A program made the position numbers and the translations under genes. DNA of 64,000 nt, taken from assembly GCF_019396385.1 (NCBI RefSeq), contig NZ_JAHKRN010000046.1:1-64000 (forward strand). Direction: 5' to 3'. This stretch comes from Nonomuraea harbinensis (GTDB taxonomy: Bacteria; Actinomycetota; Actinomycetes; Streptosporangiales; Streptosporangiaceae). Under the pieces are notes generated by a model. It saw only the letters and a program-made list of their open reading frames with translations. It had not been told where the DNA came from and ran no database searches. Below, piece by piece: positions 33,054 to 42,545 of the stretch. The first letter of the stretch is position 1. Each line of letters starts with the position of its first letter.

Positions 33054-34487
33054 CTATTCGCCGATGAAGTGCATGACGTGCTTCACCCTGGTGTAGTCAT
33101 GCAGGCCGAACACTGACAGGTCCTTGCCGTACCCGGAGTGCTTGAAGCCGCCGTGCGGCATCTCCGAGACGAACGGGATGTGGGTGTTGACCCAGACCAC
33201 GCCGAAGTCGAGCTTGTTCGACATCCGCATCGCGCGGCCGTGGTCGGAGGTCCACACGGAGCTGCTGAGGCCGTACCTGACGTCGTTGGCCTTGGCCAGC
33301 GCGTCGGCCTCGTCGGTGAACGTCTGGACGGTGATGACCGGGCCGAACACCTCGTTCTGCACCATCTCGTCGTCCTGCTTGAGGCCGTCGACGACGGTGG
33401 GGGCGAAGAAGTAGCCCCGGTCGCCGACCCGCTGCCCGCCGGTGAGCACCTTGGCGTGCGCGGGGACGCGGTCGATGAAGCCCTGCACCCGGGCGAGCTG
33501 GGTCTCGTTGTTGAGCGGGCCGTACAGCGCGTCCTCGTTGGACAGGTCGCCGGTCACCGTGGCGGCGGCGGCCTCGGCCAGCGCGGCCACGAACTCGTCG
33601 TGCACGCTCTCGTGGACGAGCACCCGGCAGGCGGCGGTGCAGTCCTGGCCCGCGTTGTAGAAGCCGGCCACGGCGATGTCCTCGGCCGCCTTGCGCAGGT
33701 CCTTCACGTCCTCGAAGATCACGACAGGGGCCTTGCCGCCGAGCTCCAGGTGGACCCGCTTCAGGTCGTCGGCGGCGCTCCTGGCCACCGACATGCCCGC
33801 GCCGACCGACCCGGTGATCGCCACCATCGCGGCGGTCGGGTGGCTCACCACGGTGGCGCCGGTCTCGCGGTCGCCGGTGATGACGTTGAAGACGCCGGGC
33901 GGGAGCACGCTGCCGACGATCTCGGCGAGCTTGAGCGTGGCGACCGGGGTGGTGTCGGACGGCTTGAGCACCACGGTGTTGCCGGCCGCGAGCGCGGGGG
34001 CGATCTTCCACACCGCCATCATCACCGGATAGTTCCACGGCGTGACCTGGCCGATCACGCCGATCGGCTCGTGCCTGATGACGCTGGTGTGGTCGGCGAG
34101 GAACTCCCCGGCCGTCGGGCCCTCGAGCGTGCGCGCGGCGCCCGCGAAGAAGCGGAAGTGGTCGGCCGCCACCGGCGTCTCGTCCTCGGCCATGCGGGCG
34201 CGCGGCTTGCCGGTGTTGCGGCACTCCGCCTCGTTGATCTCGTCGGCCCGCGCCTCGATGGCGTCGGCGACCTTGAGCAGCAGGTTCGACCGCTCTCCCG
34301 GCGTGGTGGCGCCCCACGACTCGAACGCGGCGGCGGCCGCCGCGTAGGCGGCGTCCACGTCCTCGGGGCCGGAGATCGGGGCCTGGAGGTAGGCCTCGCC
34401 GGTGCAAGGATCGATGACGTCGGAGAATCGGCCGCTCTTGGCGTCCACGAACTCACCGTTGACGAAGTTCTGGAGACGGACGGTCAA
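33054..34487 (-). CDS. Gamma-aminobutyraldehyde-type dehydrogenase
   Basis: A 477-aa NAD-dependent aldehyde dehydrogenase. The catalytic Cys is in NAGQDCTAACRVLV near residue 282 and the general base Glu in LELGGKAP near 249. NAD binding shows PWNYPVMMAVWKIAPALAAGN near 148 and ITGSVGAG near 226. GQDCTA and the GGFKHSGYGKDLS ending resemble 4-aminobutyraldehyde dehydrogenases (PatD/PuuC), which yield GABA from putrescine-derived aldehyde. It heads the transporter operon. The start is a TTG at 34487, fixed by AGGAGG seven bases upstream. The Lrp regulator is divergent. Confidence 0.88.
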   Translation of the reverse strand: MTVRLQNFVNGEFVDAKSGRFSDVIDPCTGEAYLQAPISGPEDVDAAYAAAAAAFESWGATTPGERSNLLLKVADAIEARADEINEAECRNTGKPRARMAEDETPVAADHFRFFAGAARTLEGPTAGEFLADHTSVIRHEPIGVIGQVTPWNYPVMMAVWKIAPALAAGNTVVLKPSDTTPVATLKLAEIVGSVLPPGVFNVITGDRETGATVVSHPTAAMVAITGSVGAGMSVARSAADDLKRVHLELGGKAPVVIFEDVKDLRKAAEDIAVAGFYNAGQDCTAACRVLVHESVHDEFVAALAEAAAATVTGDLSNEDALYGPLNNETQLARVQGFIDRVPAHAKVLTGGQRVGDRGYFFAPTVVDGLKQDDEMVQNEVFGPVITVQTFTDEADALAKANDVRYGLSSSVWTSDHGRAMRMSNKLDFGVVWVNTHIPFVSEMPHGGFKHSGYGKDLSVFGLHDYTRVKHVMHFIGE

Positions 34488-34709
34488 GGGATGACCTCCT
34501 GGTGAGATGGCTTACTGGTGTCGCAGGTGGCGAGATGCCGCGACTCTTACAGAGTAACCGCATCTGAACAAGGGATTTCGTGGTGAAGATATCAAATTGC
34601 TACGAATTCGCTTGACAGACCGCCGAGAACTGAAAGCATGTCGCACCAGGACGGCAACCCGGCGGGAACGCCCCCGTAACATGCCGGACCGCTTGGAGGA
34701 TCCCTCGAC
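34488..34709. promoter_or_regulatory. Divergent control region, amine operon / Lrp gene
   Basis: A 222-bp spacer. The stretch 34581-34612 is AT-rich (GATATCAAATTGCTACGAATTC), as expected for an Lrp-type site. TTGACA at 34612-34617 is a candidate -35 for the Lrp gene. On the other strand TTGTTC followed 16 bp later by TAAGAG (34578-34551) could drive the amine operon. Assignments are tentative. Confidence 0.45.
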
Positions 34710-35204
34710 ATGACGACGCCGCCGCGCGTACGCCGCAGCAAGGACGCGGCATCCGGACCGGTCGTGCTGGACGAGCTGTCCAAACAGATCATCGAGCAGC
34801 TCCAGTCCGACGGGCGCAAACCGTACGCCGCGATCGGCAAGGCCGTCGGCCTGTCGGAGGCGGCGGTCCGCCAGCGCGTCCAGCGCCTGCAGGACGCGGG
34901 CGTCATGCAGATCGTCGCGGTGACCGACCCGCTCACGCTCGGCTTCCCGCGCCAGGCCATGATCGGCGTCACGTGCGAGGGCGACCTGGAGTCCGTGGCC
35001 GACGAGCTGGCGGCGATAGAGGAGATCGACTACGTGGTGCTCACCGCCGGCTCCTTCGACGTCATCGTCGAGGTGGTGTGCGAGGGCGACCGTCACCTGC
35101 TGGAGATCCTCAGCAAGATCCGTGCCATACCGGCGGTGCGGGCCACGGAGTCGTTCGTCTATCTGAAGCTGCGCAAGCAGACCTACTCATGGGGCACCCG
35201 ATAG
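34710..35204 (+). CDS. Lrp/AsnC-family transcriptional regulator
   Basis: A 164-aa regulator. The helix-turn-helix is at LQSDGRKPYAAIGKAVGLSEAAVRQRVQRLQDAGVM (about residues 31-66), followed by a RAM ligand-binding domain (about 80-155, FDVIVEVVCEGDRHLLEILSKI). It is transcribed away from the amine catabolic operon and probably controls it in response to an amine or amino-acid product. Lrp proteins bind as octamers to AT-rich sites such as that in the spacer. The last 18 bp overlap the opposite-strand cyclase-family gene. Confidence 0.92.
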   Translation: MTTPPRVRRSKDAASGPVVLDELSKQIIEQLQSDGRKPYAAIGKAVGLSEAAVRQRVQRLQDAGVMQIVAVTDPLTLGFPRQAMIGVTCEGDLESVADELAAIEEIDYVVLTAGSFDVIVEVVCEGDRHLLEILSKIRAIPAVRATESFVYLKLRKQTYSWGTR

Positions 35205-35834
35205 CCGGGCCACGGCCCTGACCGGCGCCCCGTCGGCGCCCGCGAGCCGGATCGGCAGCATCGACACCTCGACGGCCCGTCCGGCCGCCTGCGCGTCCAG
35301 CAGCCGTCCGAGCCCGGTGAGGTTCTCGGCGATCACCGCGTGCGCCCCGCACAGCACCCGGTGCGCGGGAAAGTCCTCCGCCGGGGTGGGATCGACGCTC
35401 AGCGCGTCGATCCCCACGGTCCGCACGCCCCGCTCCACGAGCAGCCGCGCCGCCTCCTCGGTCAGGTGCGGATGGTCGAGGTACGCGGGAGTCCCCCAGT
35501 GGGCCGACCACCCGGTGGCGACGAGCACGATCCGGCCCAGCTCGCCCCTGAAGAGGCCGGGCCCGATCGCCGCGCCCGGGGCGAGCCCCCGGGCGTCGAC
35601 CGTCACGGCGGGCCCCACGAACCTCTCCAGCGGCAGCTCGTCCAGGTCGGGCAGGGCGTCGTCCAGGTGGAACGGCGCGTCCACGTGGGTACCGGACTGC
35701 GAGCCCAGGTGCACGGCCAGGACGTTGACCCCGTCGCGGCCGGCGGTGAGCGCCGGCTCGATCGTCACCTCGGGGTCGCCCGGGTAGACGGGCATCCCGG
35801 TGACGATCGGCACCGACAGGTCGACCAGCTCCAT
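35187..35834 (-). CDS. Cyclase-family (kynurenine formamidase-like) hydrolase
   Basis: A 215-aa metal-dependent hydrolase of the cyclase family (PF04199). The signature HLGSQSGTHVDAPFHL near residue 45 supplies the HxGTHxDxPxH metal ligands, and VDLSVPIVTGMPVYPGDPEV is a typical N-terminus. Relatives include kynurenine formamidase and isatin hydrolase, which open amide rings. ATG 35834, with GAGG nine bases upstream, is preferred over ATG 35843. It starts 11 bp after the NCS1 permease stop, so it likely acts on a compound taken up by that permease. Confidence 0.85.
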   Translation of the reverse strand: MELVDLSVPIVTGMPVYPGDPEVTIEPALTAGRDGVNVLAVHLGSQSGTHVDAPFHLDDALPDLDELPLERFVGPAVTVDARGLAPGAAIGPGLFRGELGRIVLVATGWSAHWGTPAYLDHPHLTEEAARLLVERGVRTVGIDALSVDPTPAEDFPAHRVLCGAHAVIAENLTGLGRLLDAQAAGRAVEVSMLPIRLAGADGAPVRAVARLSGAP

Positions 35835-35845
35835 GACGGCCATCC

Positions 35846-37381
35846 TCACACGCCGGTGAGCCTCTGGGGCTGGGGCGCCGGGGCGGCGATGGGCACGATC
35901 GGCGGCACGGGCGTGTCGGCCGCCCGCACCCAGCGCGGGCCGAGCGGGCCGTACACCTCGCGCGGCTCGGGGAAGGCCCACAGCAGCGCCAGGTAGAGCA
36001 CCGCGGCCGTGCCCAGGCCCAGCGGCAGCGACACGTCCACCCCGCCGGCCAGGTCGCCGAGCGGCCCGACGAACTGGCCGGGCAGGTTGACGAAGGCCAG
36101 CGCCAGCAGCGCCGAGGCGAGCCAGGCGGTGATGCCGCGCCAGTTCCAGCCGTGGTTGAACCAGTAGCGCCCGCCCCGCTGCCGCCGGGTGAACACCTGC
36201 AGCGCCTCGGGGTCGTACCAGCCGCGGCGCGTCACGTACCCGAGCATCATGATCACCATCCACGGCGCCGTGCACGTGATGATCAGCGTGGCGAACGTGG
36301 AGATGCTCTGCGTGAGGTTGGCCGCGAAGCGGCCGACGAAGACGAACACGATCGACAGCGAGCCGATGAACAGCGTCGCCCGCACCCGCGAGAAGCGGGC
36401 GAACACGCTGGCGAAGTCCAGCCCCGTGCCGTACATCGAGGTGGTGCCGGTGGACATGCCGCCGATCAGCGCGATCAGGCAGACGGGCACGAAGTACCAC
36501 GTCGGCGCGATGGCCAGCAGGCCGCCGACGTAGTTGGGCGCGGCCGGGTCCATGTACTCGGCGGCCTTGGCGGCGATGATCGACGCGGTGGCCAGGCCGA
36601 AGAAGAACGGCAGGATGGTGGACGCCTGCGCCAGGAAGGCGGCCGCCATCACCCGCCGCCGCGGCGTGTCCGCCGGGATGTAGCGCGACCAGTCGCCGAG
36701 GAAGGCGCCGAACGAGACCGGGTTCGACAGCACGATCAGCGCCGCGCCGATGAACGACGGCCAGAACAGCGGGTCCCCAGGGGCCAGCATGCCCGCGTAC
36801 GACGGGTCGAAGTCGCCGGCGAACGCGAACACGCCGAGCACGAACAGCGCCGACGCCGCCACGACCGCGATCTTGTTGACGAACAGCATGAACCGGAACC
36901 CGTACACGCACACCACGAGCACCAGGCCCGCGAAGATCGCGTACGCGATCCCGTACATGAAGTCGTTCTGCGGCAGGCCGACGAGCCGGTGCGCGCCGCC
37001 CACGAGCGCGTCGCCCGAGGACCACACGGAGATCGAGAAGAACGCGATCGCCGTCAGCAGTGACAGGAACGAGCCGACGATCCGGCCGTGCACGCCCAGA
37101 TGGGCGGAGGAGGAGACGGCGTTGTTGGTGCCGTTGAGCGGCCCGAACAGCGACAGCGGCGCCAGGATGAGCGCGCCGACGAGCAGGCCGAGCACGGTCG
37201 CGGCGAACCCCTGCCAGAACGACAGGCCGAACAGGATGGGGAAGGCGCCGAGCACGCAGGTGGCGAACGTGTTCGCGCCGCCGAAGGAGACCCTGAACAG
37301 GTCCAGCGGGCGGGCGGTGCGTTCGGCGTCGGGGATGCGGTCGACACCGCGGGTCTCGATCTCGGTGATGGGGGTGCTCAC
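35846..37381 (-). CDS. NCS1-family nucleobase/hydantoin-type permease
   Basis: A 511-aa transporter with 12 predicted helices. NCS1 signatures include FRVSFGGANTFATCVLGAFPILFGLSFWQGF near residue 30, GLFGPLNGTNNAV, and NPVSFGAFLGDWSRYIP near 220. Family substrates are cytosine, uracil, allantoin, hydantoins, thiamine or guanidine-like compounds. GTG 37381 overlaps the ureohydrolase stop as GTGA. Since a ureohydrolase and an amide hydrolase flank it, a nitrogen-rich substrate is likely, but its identity is open. Confidence 0.88.
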   Translation of the reverse strand: MSTPITEIETRGVDRIPDAERTARPLDLFRVSFGGANTFATCVLGAFPILFGLSFWQGFAATVLGLLVGALILAPLSLFGPLNGTNNAVSSSAHLGVHGRIVGSFLSLLTAIAFFSISVWSSGDALVGGAHRLVGLPQNDFMYGIAYAIFAGLVLVVCVYGFRFMLFVNKIAVVAASALFVLGVFAFAGDFDPSYAGMLAPGDPLFWPSFIGAALIVLSNPVSFGAFLGDWSRYIPADTPRRRVMAAAFLAQASTILPFFFGLATASIIAAKAAEYMDPAAPNYVGGLLAIAPTWYFVPVCLIALIGGMSTGTTSMYGTGLDFASVFARFSRVRATLFIGSLSIVFVFVGRFAANLTQSISTFATLIITCTAPWMVIMMLGYVTRRGWYDPEALQVFTRRQRGGRYWFNHGWNWRGITAWLASALLALAFVNLPGQFVGPLGDLAGGVDVSLPLGLGTAAVLYLALLWAFPEPREVYGPLGPRWVRAADTPVPPIVPIAAPAPQPQRLTGV

Positions 37382-38310
37382 TTGTACTCCTGGAGGGCCA
37401 GCAGGCTGACGAGGTCGTAGGCGACGTGGGAGGCGGCCACCGAGGTGATCTCGGCGTGGTCGTAGGCGGGCGCCACCTCGACCACGTCGGCGCCGATGAG
37501 GTTCCCTCCGGCCAGGCCGCGCAGGATCTCCAGCAGTTCGCGGCTGGTGAGCCCGCCCGCCTCCGGGGTGCCGGTGCCGGGGGCGTGTGCCGGGTCGAGC
37601 ACGTCGATGTCGACCGACACGTACAGGGGGCGGTCGCCGATGCGCTGGCGCAGCGCGTCGACCACCTCGTCGACGCCGCGCCGCAGCACGTCGGCCGCGG
37701 TGACGATGCCGAAGCCGAGGCGCCGGTCCTCGTCGAGGTCCTTCTTGCCGTACAGGGGGCCGCGGATGCCGACGTGGCTGAGCGCCTCGGTGTCGAGCAG
37801 CCCTTCCTCGACGGCCCGCCGGAACGGGGTGCCGTGCGTGTACTCGGCGCCGAAGTAGGTGTCCCAGGTGTCCAGGTGGGCGTCGAAGTGCAGCAGAGCG
37901 ACCGGCCCGTGGCGCCGGGCGGCGTCGCGGAGCAGCGGCAGCGCGATCGTGTGGTCGCCGCCGATCGTCACCAGCCGGGCGTCCAGGGCGGCGGCGCCCG
38001 CCTCGACGCTCTCGATCGCCTCCTCGATGTGGTACGGGCTGGCGACGATGTCTCCCGCGTCCACCACCTGGGCGCGTTCGAACGGGGAGACGTCCAGCGC
38101 GGGGTGGTAGGGCCGCAGCAGCCGCGACGCCTCGCGGACCGCGGCGGGGCCGAACCTCGCTCCGGGCCGGTACGAGACGCCGCTGTCGAACGGCACGCCC
38201 ACGACCGCCACGTCCGCGCGTCCGACCTCGTCGAGGCGAGGCAGCCGGGCGAAGGTGGCGGGCCCGGCGAAACGCGGGACCCTGGCTGAGTCGACGGGGC
38301 CTTTATTCAT
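37378..38310 (-). CDS. Ureohydrolase (agmatinase/guanidinobutyrase-like)
   Basis: A 310-aa binuclear metal enzyme of the arginase family. Ligands are visible in TIGGDHTIALP near residue 118, LLHFDAHLDTWDTY near 140 and VSVDIDVLDPAHAPGTGTPEAGG near 225. Agmatinase, guanidinobutyrase and the nickel guanidine hydrolases share this pattern and split urea from a guanidino compound. ATG 38310 gives the usual N-terminus. A TTG at 38346 is possible. It heads an operon with an NCS1 permease and a cyclase-family hydrolase, with PucR divergent. Agmatine to putrescine would connect to the adjoining amine operon, but another guanidine substrate is equally open. Confidence 0.85.
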   Translation of the reverse strand: MNKGPVDSARVPRFAGPATFARLPRLDEVGRADVAVVGVPFDSGVSYRPGARFGPAAVREASRLLRPYHPALDVSPFERAQVVDAGDIVASPYHIEEAIESVEAGAAALDARLVTIGGDHTIALPLLRDAARRHGPVALLHFDAHLDTWDTYFGAEYTHGTPFRRAVEEGLLDTEALSHVGIRGPLYGKKDLDEDRRLGFGIVTAADVLRRGVDEVVDALRQRIGDRPLYVSVDIDVLDPAHAPGTGTPEAGGLTSRELLEILRGLAGGNLIGADVVEVAPAYDHAEITSVAASHVAYDLVSLLALQEYK

Positions 38311-38366
38311 GGGCACAGTCAATGTCACGCTTCTGACCTGCGACAATTGGCCGCGTCACGAAGTCC

Positions 38367-38372
38367 TACAGT
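38367..38372 (+). promoter_or_regulatory. -10 element of leaderless PucR gene
   Basis: TACAGT, exactly seven bases before GTG 38380. It lies in the 69-bp divergent spacer with the ureohydrolase operon, so a PucR site there could control both. Confidence 0.5.
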
Positions 38373-38379
38373 GGGTGTT

Positions 38380-39855
38380 GTGGCGGACCACAAGGTGACG
38401 GTGCTCGACCTGTTGCGCTCCCCCGCCCTGCAGCTGCGGCTGCTCGCGGGCGAGGCGGGGCTCGGCCGGTCGGTGTCGTGGGCGCACGTGAGCGAGCTGG
38501 CCGACCCGACGCCGTGGCTGCTCGGCGCCGAGGTGATCATGACGACCGGCATCGGCGTGCCCCGTTCCGCCGCCGATCAGCGGGCATACCTGGAGCGGCT
38601 GGACGACGCGGGCGTGTCGGCGCTGGCCCTGTCGGCGCAGCTGCACGTGCCGCCGCTGCACCGGGCGTTCTTCGAGGCGGCGGAGCGGCGCGGCATGCCG
38701 GTGCTGGAGGTGCCGCTGGCGGTGCCGTTCATCGCCGTCGCCCAGGAGGTGGCCGCGGCGGTGCAGGAGGACGCCCGCCACCGGCTGGGCGCGCAGCTCC
38801 AGGTGTTCGGGGCGCTGCGCTGGCTGGCGTCCGAGGATCTCGACACGGCGACGCTGTTCAAGCGGCTGGAGCGACTCTCCGGCTATCAGGTGTTCCTGTG
38901 CACGCCGCAAGGGCGTCCGCTGCTGCCCGGCGTGCCGGTGCCACCGTCGCTGGACGTGCTGCCTTCGGAGCCGGAGGCGCCGCCGACCGTCCCCGGCGGT
39001 TTCGTGCTGCCGGTGCCGGCGCCCGGCGGGCCCGCGGGGTTCCTGGTGGCGTTCGAGCGCGAGGGCGCCCGGCCGGCCGGGCTGGCCGTGGTCCAGCACA
39101 TCGCCACCGTGGCCGCGCTCCAGGTGGCCATGGCCAGGCACGAGCGGGAGACGCTGCGCCGCGAGGGCGCCGAGACGCTGTCGGAGCTGCTGCAGGACCT
39201 GCTCGACCCGGCCACCGCGCGCCGCCGCCTGGCCCGGCTGGGGCTGCCCACCGACACCGACGCGGTGCTCGTCGTGGTGCGCGGCGCCGATGACGTCGGC
39301 CTGCGGCGGGCGCTGGCCGACCACCCGCACCTCATGCTGCGGCGGGGCGACGACCTGTACGTGCTCGGCCCGCCCTCACTGGCCGGGCCGGTCACCGGCT
39401 TGCCGGCCGTCCGGGCGGGCATGAGCCGGCCGTTCCCGCCCGGTGCCTCCACCAGGGTGGCTCGGCGCGAGGCCGAGTGGGCGGCCACCCGGGCGGCCGA
39501 GTCCGGGCAGCCGCTGGTCGTCTACGGCAGGGACCCGACCGGGCGCTGGCTGCCGGACGACGCCGCCACCCTGGCCGCCCTGGTGGACCACGTCCTGGGC
39601 GAGGTGATCGCGTACGACGCCGCGCACGGCTCACAGCTCCTGGCCACGGTCCGCACCTGGATGGAGCACGACCGCCGGGCCGAGGACACGGCGGCGCTCC
39701 TGCACATCCACCCCAACACGCTGGCGTACCGGCTGCGCCGCTTCGCGTCGCTGACGGGGCGCGACCTCACCTCGACGACCGCCTTCACCGAGGTCTGGCT
39801 GGCCCTCCAGGCCGCCGGCCAGCTCGGCCTGACCGACCGGGACGACCGGTCCTAG
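38380..39855 (+). CDS. PucR-family transcriptional regulator
   Basis: A 491-aa activator of the PucR/CdaR group. The N-terminal PucR domain (about 1-120) has LLAGEAGLGRSVSWAHVSELADPTPWLLGAEVIMTTG. The central region is GAF-like. The C-terminal helix-turn-helix is MEHDRRAEDTAALLHIHPNTLAYRLRRFASLTGRDL near 430-465. Such regulators activate purine or nitrogen-compound catabolism. It is divergent from the ureohydrolase/NCS1 operon and is its probable regulator. GTG 38380 is supported by the -10 seven bases upstream, and TTG 38347 is rejected. It overlaps the GH38 gene tail-to-tail by 4 bp. Confidence 0.9.
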   Translation: MADHKVTVLDLLRSPALQLRLLAGEAGLGRSVSWAHVSELADPTPWLLGAEVIMTTGIGVPRSAADQRAYLERLDDAGVSALALSAQLHVPPLHRAFFEAAERRGMPVLEVPLAVPFIAVAQEVAAAVQEDARHRLGAQLQVFGALRWLASEDLDTATLFKRLERLSGYQVFLCTPQGRPLLPGVPVPPSLDVLPSEPEAPPTVPGGFVLPVPAPGGPAGFLVAFEREGARPAGLAVVQHIATVAALQVAMARHERETLRREGAETLSELLQDLLDPATARRRLARLGLPTDTDAVLVVVRGADDVGLRRALADHPHLMLRRGDDLYVLGPPSLAGPVTGLPAVRAGMSRPFPPGASTRVARREAEWAATRAAESGQPLVVYGRDPTGRWLPDDAATLAALVDHVLGEVIAYDAAHGSQLLATVRTWMEHDRRAEDTAALLHIHPNTLAYRLRRFASLTGRDLTSTTAFTEVWLALQAAGQLGLTDRDDRS

Positions 39856-42545
39856 GACAGTTGCACGGTGGCGATCTCCCAGGCGCCCAGCGGAAGGCGG
39901 AGCGTGCCGTCCGTGACCTCCAGCTCGTCACCCGGGCGGCCGCGCAGGTCGGCACGGCGGGCGCGGGTGAAGTCACCCGTGACCAGAGCCTCCGCGGGCT
40001 CGTCCGACAGGGCCACCACGCGGAGCTCCTTCCACTCCTCACGGGCCCGCAGCGAGGTCATGACCACGCCGTCGCCCGTGACCGAGAGCCCCGCGGCGGG
40101 AGCGGGCAGCGGCAGGGACGGGTCGCCCGATCCGGCCACGGTCAGCAGGTCGTGCCTGAACACCTCGGCCGCGCCGGGCACCGCCGACCACGTCCCGCTG
40201 TAGGGCATGAGCGCGAGGCTCACCGACCGCAGCCCCCGCGACTGCGCCGCCGGGGTCGGCAGCTGGGGGCCCGCGGGCTCGGGGCGGAGCGCGTGCCGGT
40301 TGCGTGACAGGTAGCCGACGGAGCGCAGCAGCGTGAGCGCCAGCTCCCCGCCGTCCTCCACCAGTTCGTACTCGGTGACGTGCTCCAGCAGCGCCGCCAC
40401 TCCCCCGGCGGCCACCCACGAGGAGGCCGGGTAGGTGGGCAGCGGCTCCTCGCCGCAGCCGGCCTCGGCTCTGAGGCCGCGGGTGACGACCGCGAACTGT
40501 CCTTCCGCGTGCGACTCGGCGGCCCGCTCGGGCAGCGGCACGTGCAGCCGCACCCGGTGGTCGGCGCACCGGTTGTCGAAGTCGACGCTGAGCCGGACGA
40601 ACGGCTCGCCCGCGCGCAGCTCGACGCGGATGCGGACGGCGATCTCCTCGGTCGCCTCGGTGCGGGACCGCGCGGGGATCTCCGGCGTGCCCTCGATCCC
40701 GTCGCCGGCGGCGGGCCACCGGTAGGTGCGCCACACGTCGTACGCGGCCACCAGCGGACCGGCGCACACCATCTCCACGTGCACCGACTCCGGCTCGAAG
40801 ACGAACCGGTCCTCGGCCGGAGGCGCGTAGTTGTAGCTGTCGCCCACGTCGCCGCCGTCGACGATGCGCCCGGCGCCGCTGAGCGTGACGCCGCCGGCGC
40901 CGGTCAGGGTCAGGGTGCCGTCGCGGTCCACCTCGACGCGGAGCAGCCCGTTGTCGAGCACCCGCTCGTCGGCCCCGACCGGCAGGGTCGACGCGGGCAG
41001 GTCGCTGGCGTGGCCGCCGCCGCGCTCCGGCCGCACGCTCGTGTGGCCCAGGGGCGGCGCCTCGACGAGCGCGGCCACGGTGCGGCGCGGCTCGGCGAGG
41101 ATGCGCACCCGGGTGATCCCGGCGAGCGCGCCGCGCACCTGGCCGACGTCGAACGGCAGCCGCGACTCGCGGGCGACGGTGAACGTCAGCACGCCGTCCT
41201 CTGCGGACCAGCCGGTGATCTGCTGCCCGTACAGCTCGGTGCCGTGGACGAAGGTGAGCGCCGTGACGGGGTCCATCTCCTCGTCGAGCAGCAGCGTCGG
41301 AGCGTACTCCAGCGGCTGGATCGGCACCCTGGCGCCGGCCGGGTCGACGACCGGGTCCTCGCCCGCCAGGTCGAGCAGCACCACGCCGCGCCGGGCGGCG
41401 GGCGTGGGGTTGACGACGAGCATGCCGCCGGACGGCACGGACGCGGACAGCCGGGCGGTGACCATGTCGCGCACGGCCTGGCCGAGGTGCTCGGCCTCGG
41501 CGATGCGGGCGGCCACCTGCTGGGCGGTCTCGTCGACGCCGCAGCCGGTCACCGAGTCGTGGCCGCTGGCGTCGACCAGCCGCCACCAGGCCATGTCGAG
41601 GAACCGGCCGGGCCACTCGGCGCCCCAGAGCGCGGCCAGCGGCTCGGCGTACCGTTCGACCATCCGCTCGGCGCGGCCCATGGCCTGCTTCACGTGCGCG
41701 CGCACGGAGATGACACCGGGCAGGATGTTGGCCCGCGCGTGCGAGCGCAGCTCACCCGCCACCCGGGGCAGCCCTTCCACGTCGGCCGGGTGCGCGGTGA
41801 CGTAGCCGGACAGGGTGTCCATGCGGGCGCCGAGCCCGGCCACCATCTGGGGCAGGCCGCGCACCGGGGCCGAGTGGTCGGTGCCGTACATGGCCAGCAG
41901 CGGCCCGTCGGGCCCGTGCCAGCGGCGCATGGTCCCGACGAAGGCCGCGCCGCGCTCGACGAGCCGATCGGGGTCCTCGAACAGGTGGGCGCCGTTGCCG
42001 TAGCCGCCCGCGGGGAGGTACTGGGTGCGGATCGCGGTGCCGTCGGGGGCGACCCAGGCGAACGCGTCGGTGGTCACCGACGACGGCACGCCCCGGTACA
42101 CGCAGGCGTAGGGAAGCCCGGCCCGCCTCAGGATCTGCGGCATCTGCGCGGTGTGGCCGAACATGTCGGGCAGGTAGCCGACCGGCATGGCGCCGCCGAG
42201 CTTGTCGGCCCTGGCCATGCCCAGCTCCAGGTTGCGCACGATGTTCTCGCCCGAGCAGAGGAACTCGTCGAGCAGGATCTGCCACGGCCCGACCGCGAGC
42301 CGGCCGGACTCGACCAGGGCGGCCACCCGGTCGCGGTTCTCCGGCCGCACCTCCAGGTAGTCGTCCACGCAGGCGAGCTGCCCGTCGAGGGTGAAGTGGT
42401 AGCCGGGCTCGCGCTCCATGGTGTCGAGCACCTCGTCCATCAGCGCGACCAGCCGGAGCCGGAAACGCTGGAACGGCTCGTACCACTCCCGGTCCCAGTG
42501 GGTGTGCGGGACGACGACGATCTCCCCGGCGAACTCTGCGGTCAC
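39852..42545 (-). CDS. GH38 alpha-mannosidase
   Basis: An 897-aa retaining glycosidase. The zinc-binding HTHWDREW is near residue 14, and the nucleophile Asp lies in VGYLPDMFGHTAQMPQIL near 122. Two further zinc residues are expected near 208 (GTDHSAP) and in DASGHDSVTGCGVDE near 315. A middle helical domain and a C-terminal beta-sandwich complete the GH38 form. No signal peptide is present, so it acts in the cytosol on imported mannosides. GTG 42545 overlaps the dehydrogenase stop as GTGA. It is the last gene of the eight-gene leftward operon that starts with the sugar-binding protein. Confidence 0.92.
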   Translation of the reverse strand: MTAEFAGEIVVVPHTHWDREWYEPFQRFRLRLVALMDEVLDTMEREPGYHFTLDGQLACVDDYLEVRPENRDRVAALVESGRLAVGPWQILLDEFLCSGENIVRNLELGMARADKLGGAMPVGYLPDMFGHTAQMPQILRRAGLPYACVYRGVPSSVTTDAFAWVAPDGTAIRTQYLPAGGYGNGAHLFEDPDRLVERGAAFVGTMRRWHGPDGPLLAMYGTDHSAPVRGLPQMVAGLGARMDTLSGYVTAHPADVEGLPRVAGELRSHARANILPGVISVRAHVKQAMGRAERMVERYAEPLAALWGAEWPGRFLDMAWWRLVDASGHDSVTGCGVDETAQQVAARIAEAEHLGQAVRDMVTARLSASVPSGGMLVVNPTPAARRGVVLLDLAGEDPVVDPAGARVPIQPLEYAPTLLLDEEMDPVTALTFVHGTELYGQQITGWSAEDGVLTFTVARESRLPFDVGQVRGALAGITRVRILAEPRRTVAALVEAPPLGHTSVRPERGGGHASDLPASTLPVGADERVLDNGLLRVEVDRDGTLTLTGAGGVTLSGAGRIVDGGDVGDSYNYAPPAEDRFVFEPESVHVEMVCAGPLVAAYDVWRTYRWPAAGDGIEGTPEIPARSRTEATEEIAVRIRVELRAGEPFVRLSVDFDNRCADHRVRLHVPLPERAAESHAEGQFAVVTRGLRAEAGCGEEPLPTYPASSWVAAGGVAALLEHVTEYELVEDGGELALTLLRSVGYLSRNRHALRPEPAGPQLPTPAAQSRGLRSVSLALMPYSGTWSAVPGAAEVFRHDLLTVAGSGDPSLPLPAPAAGLSVTGDGVVMTSLRAREEWKELRVVALSDEPAEALVTGDFTRARRADLRGRPGDELEVTDGTLRLPLGAWEIATVQLS

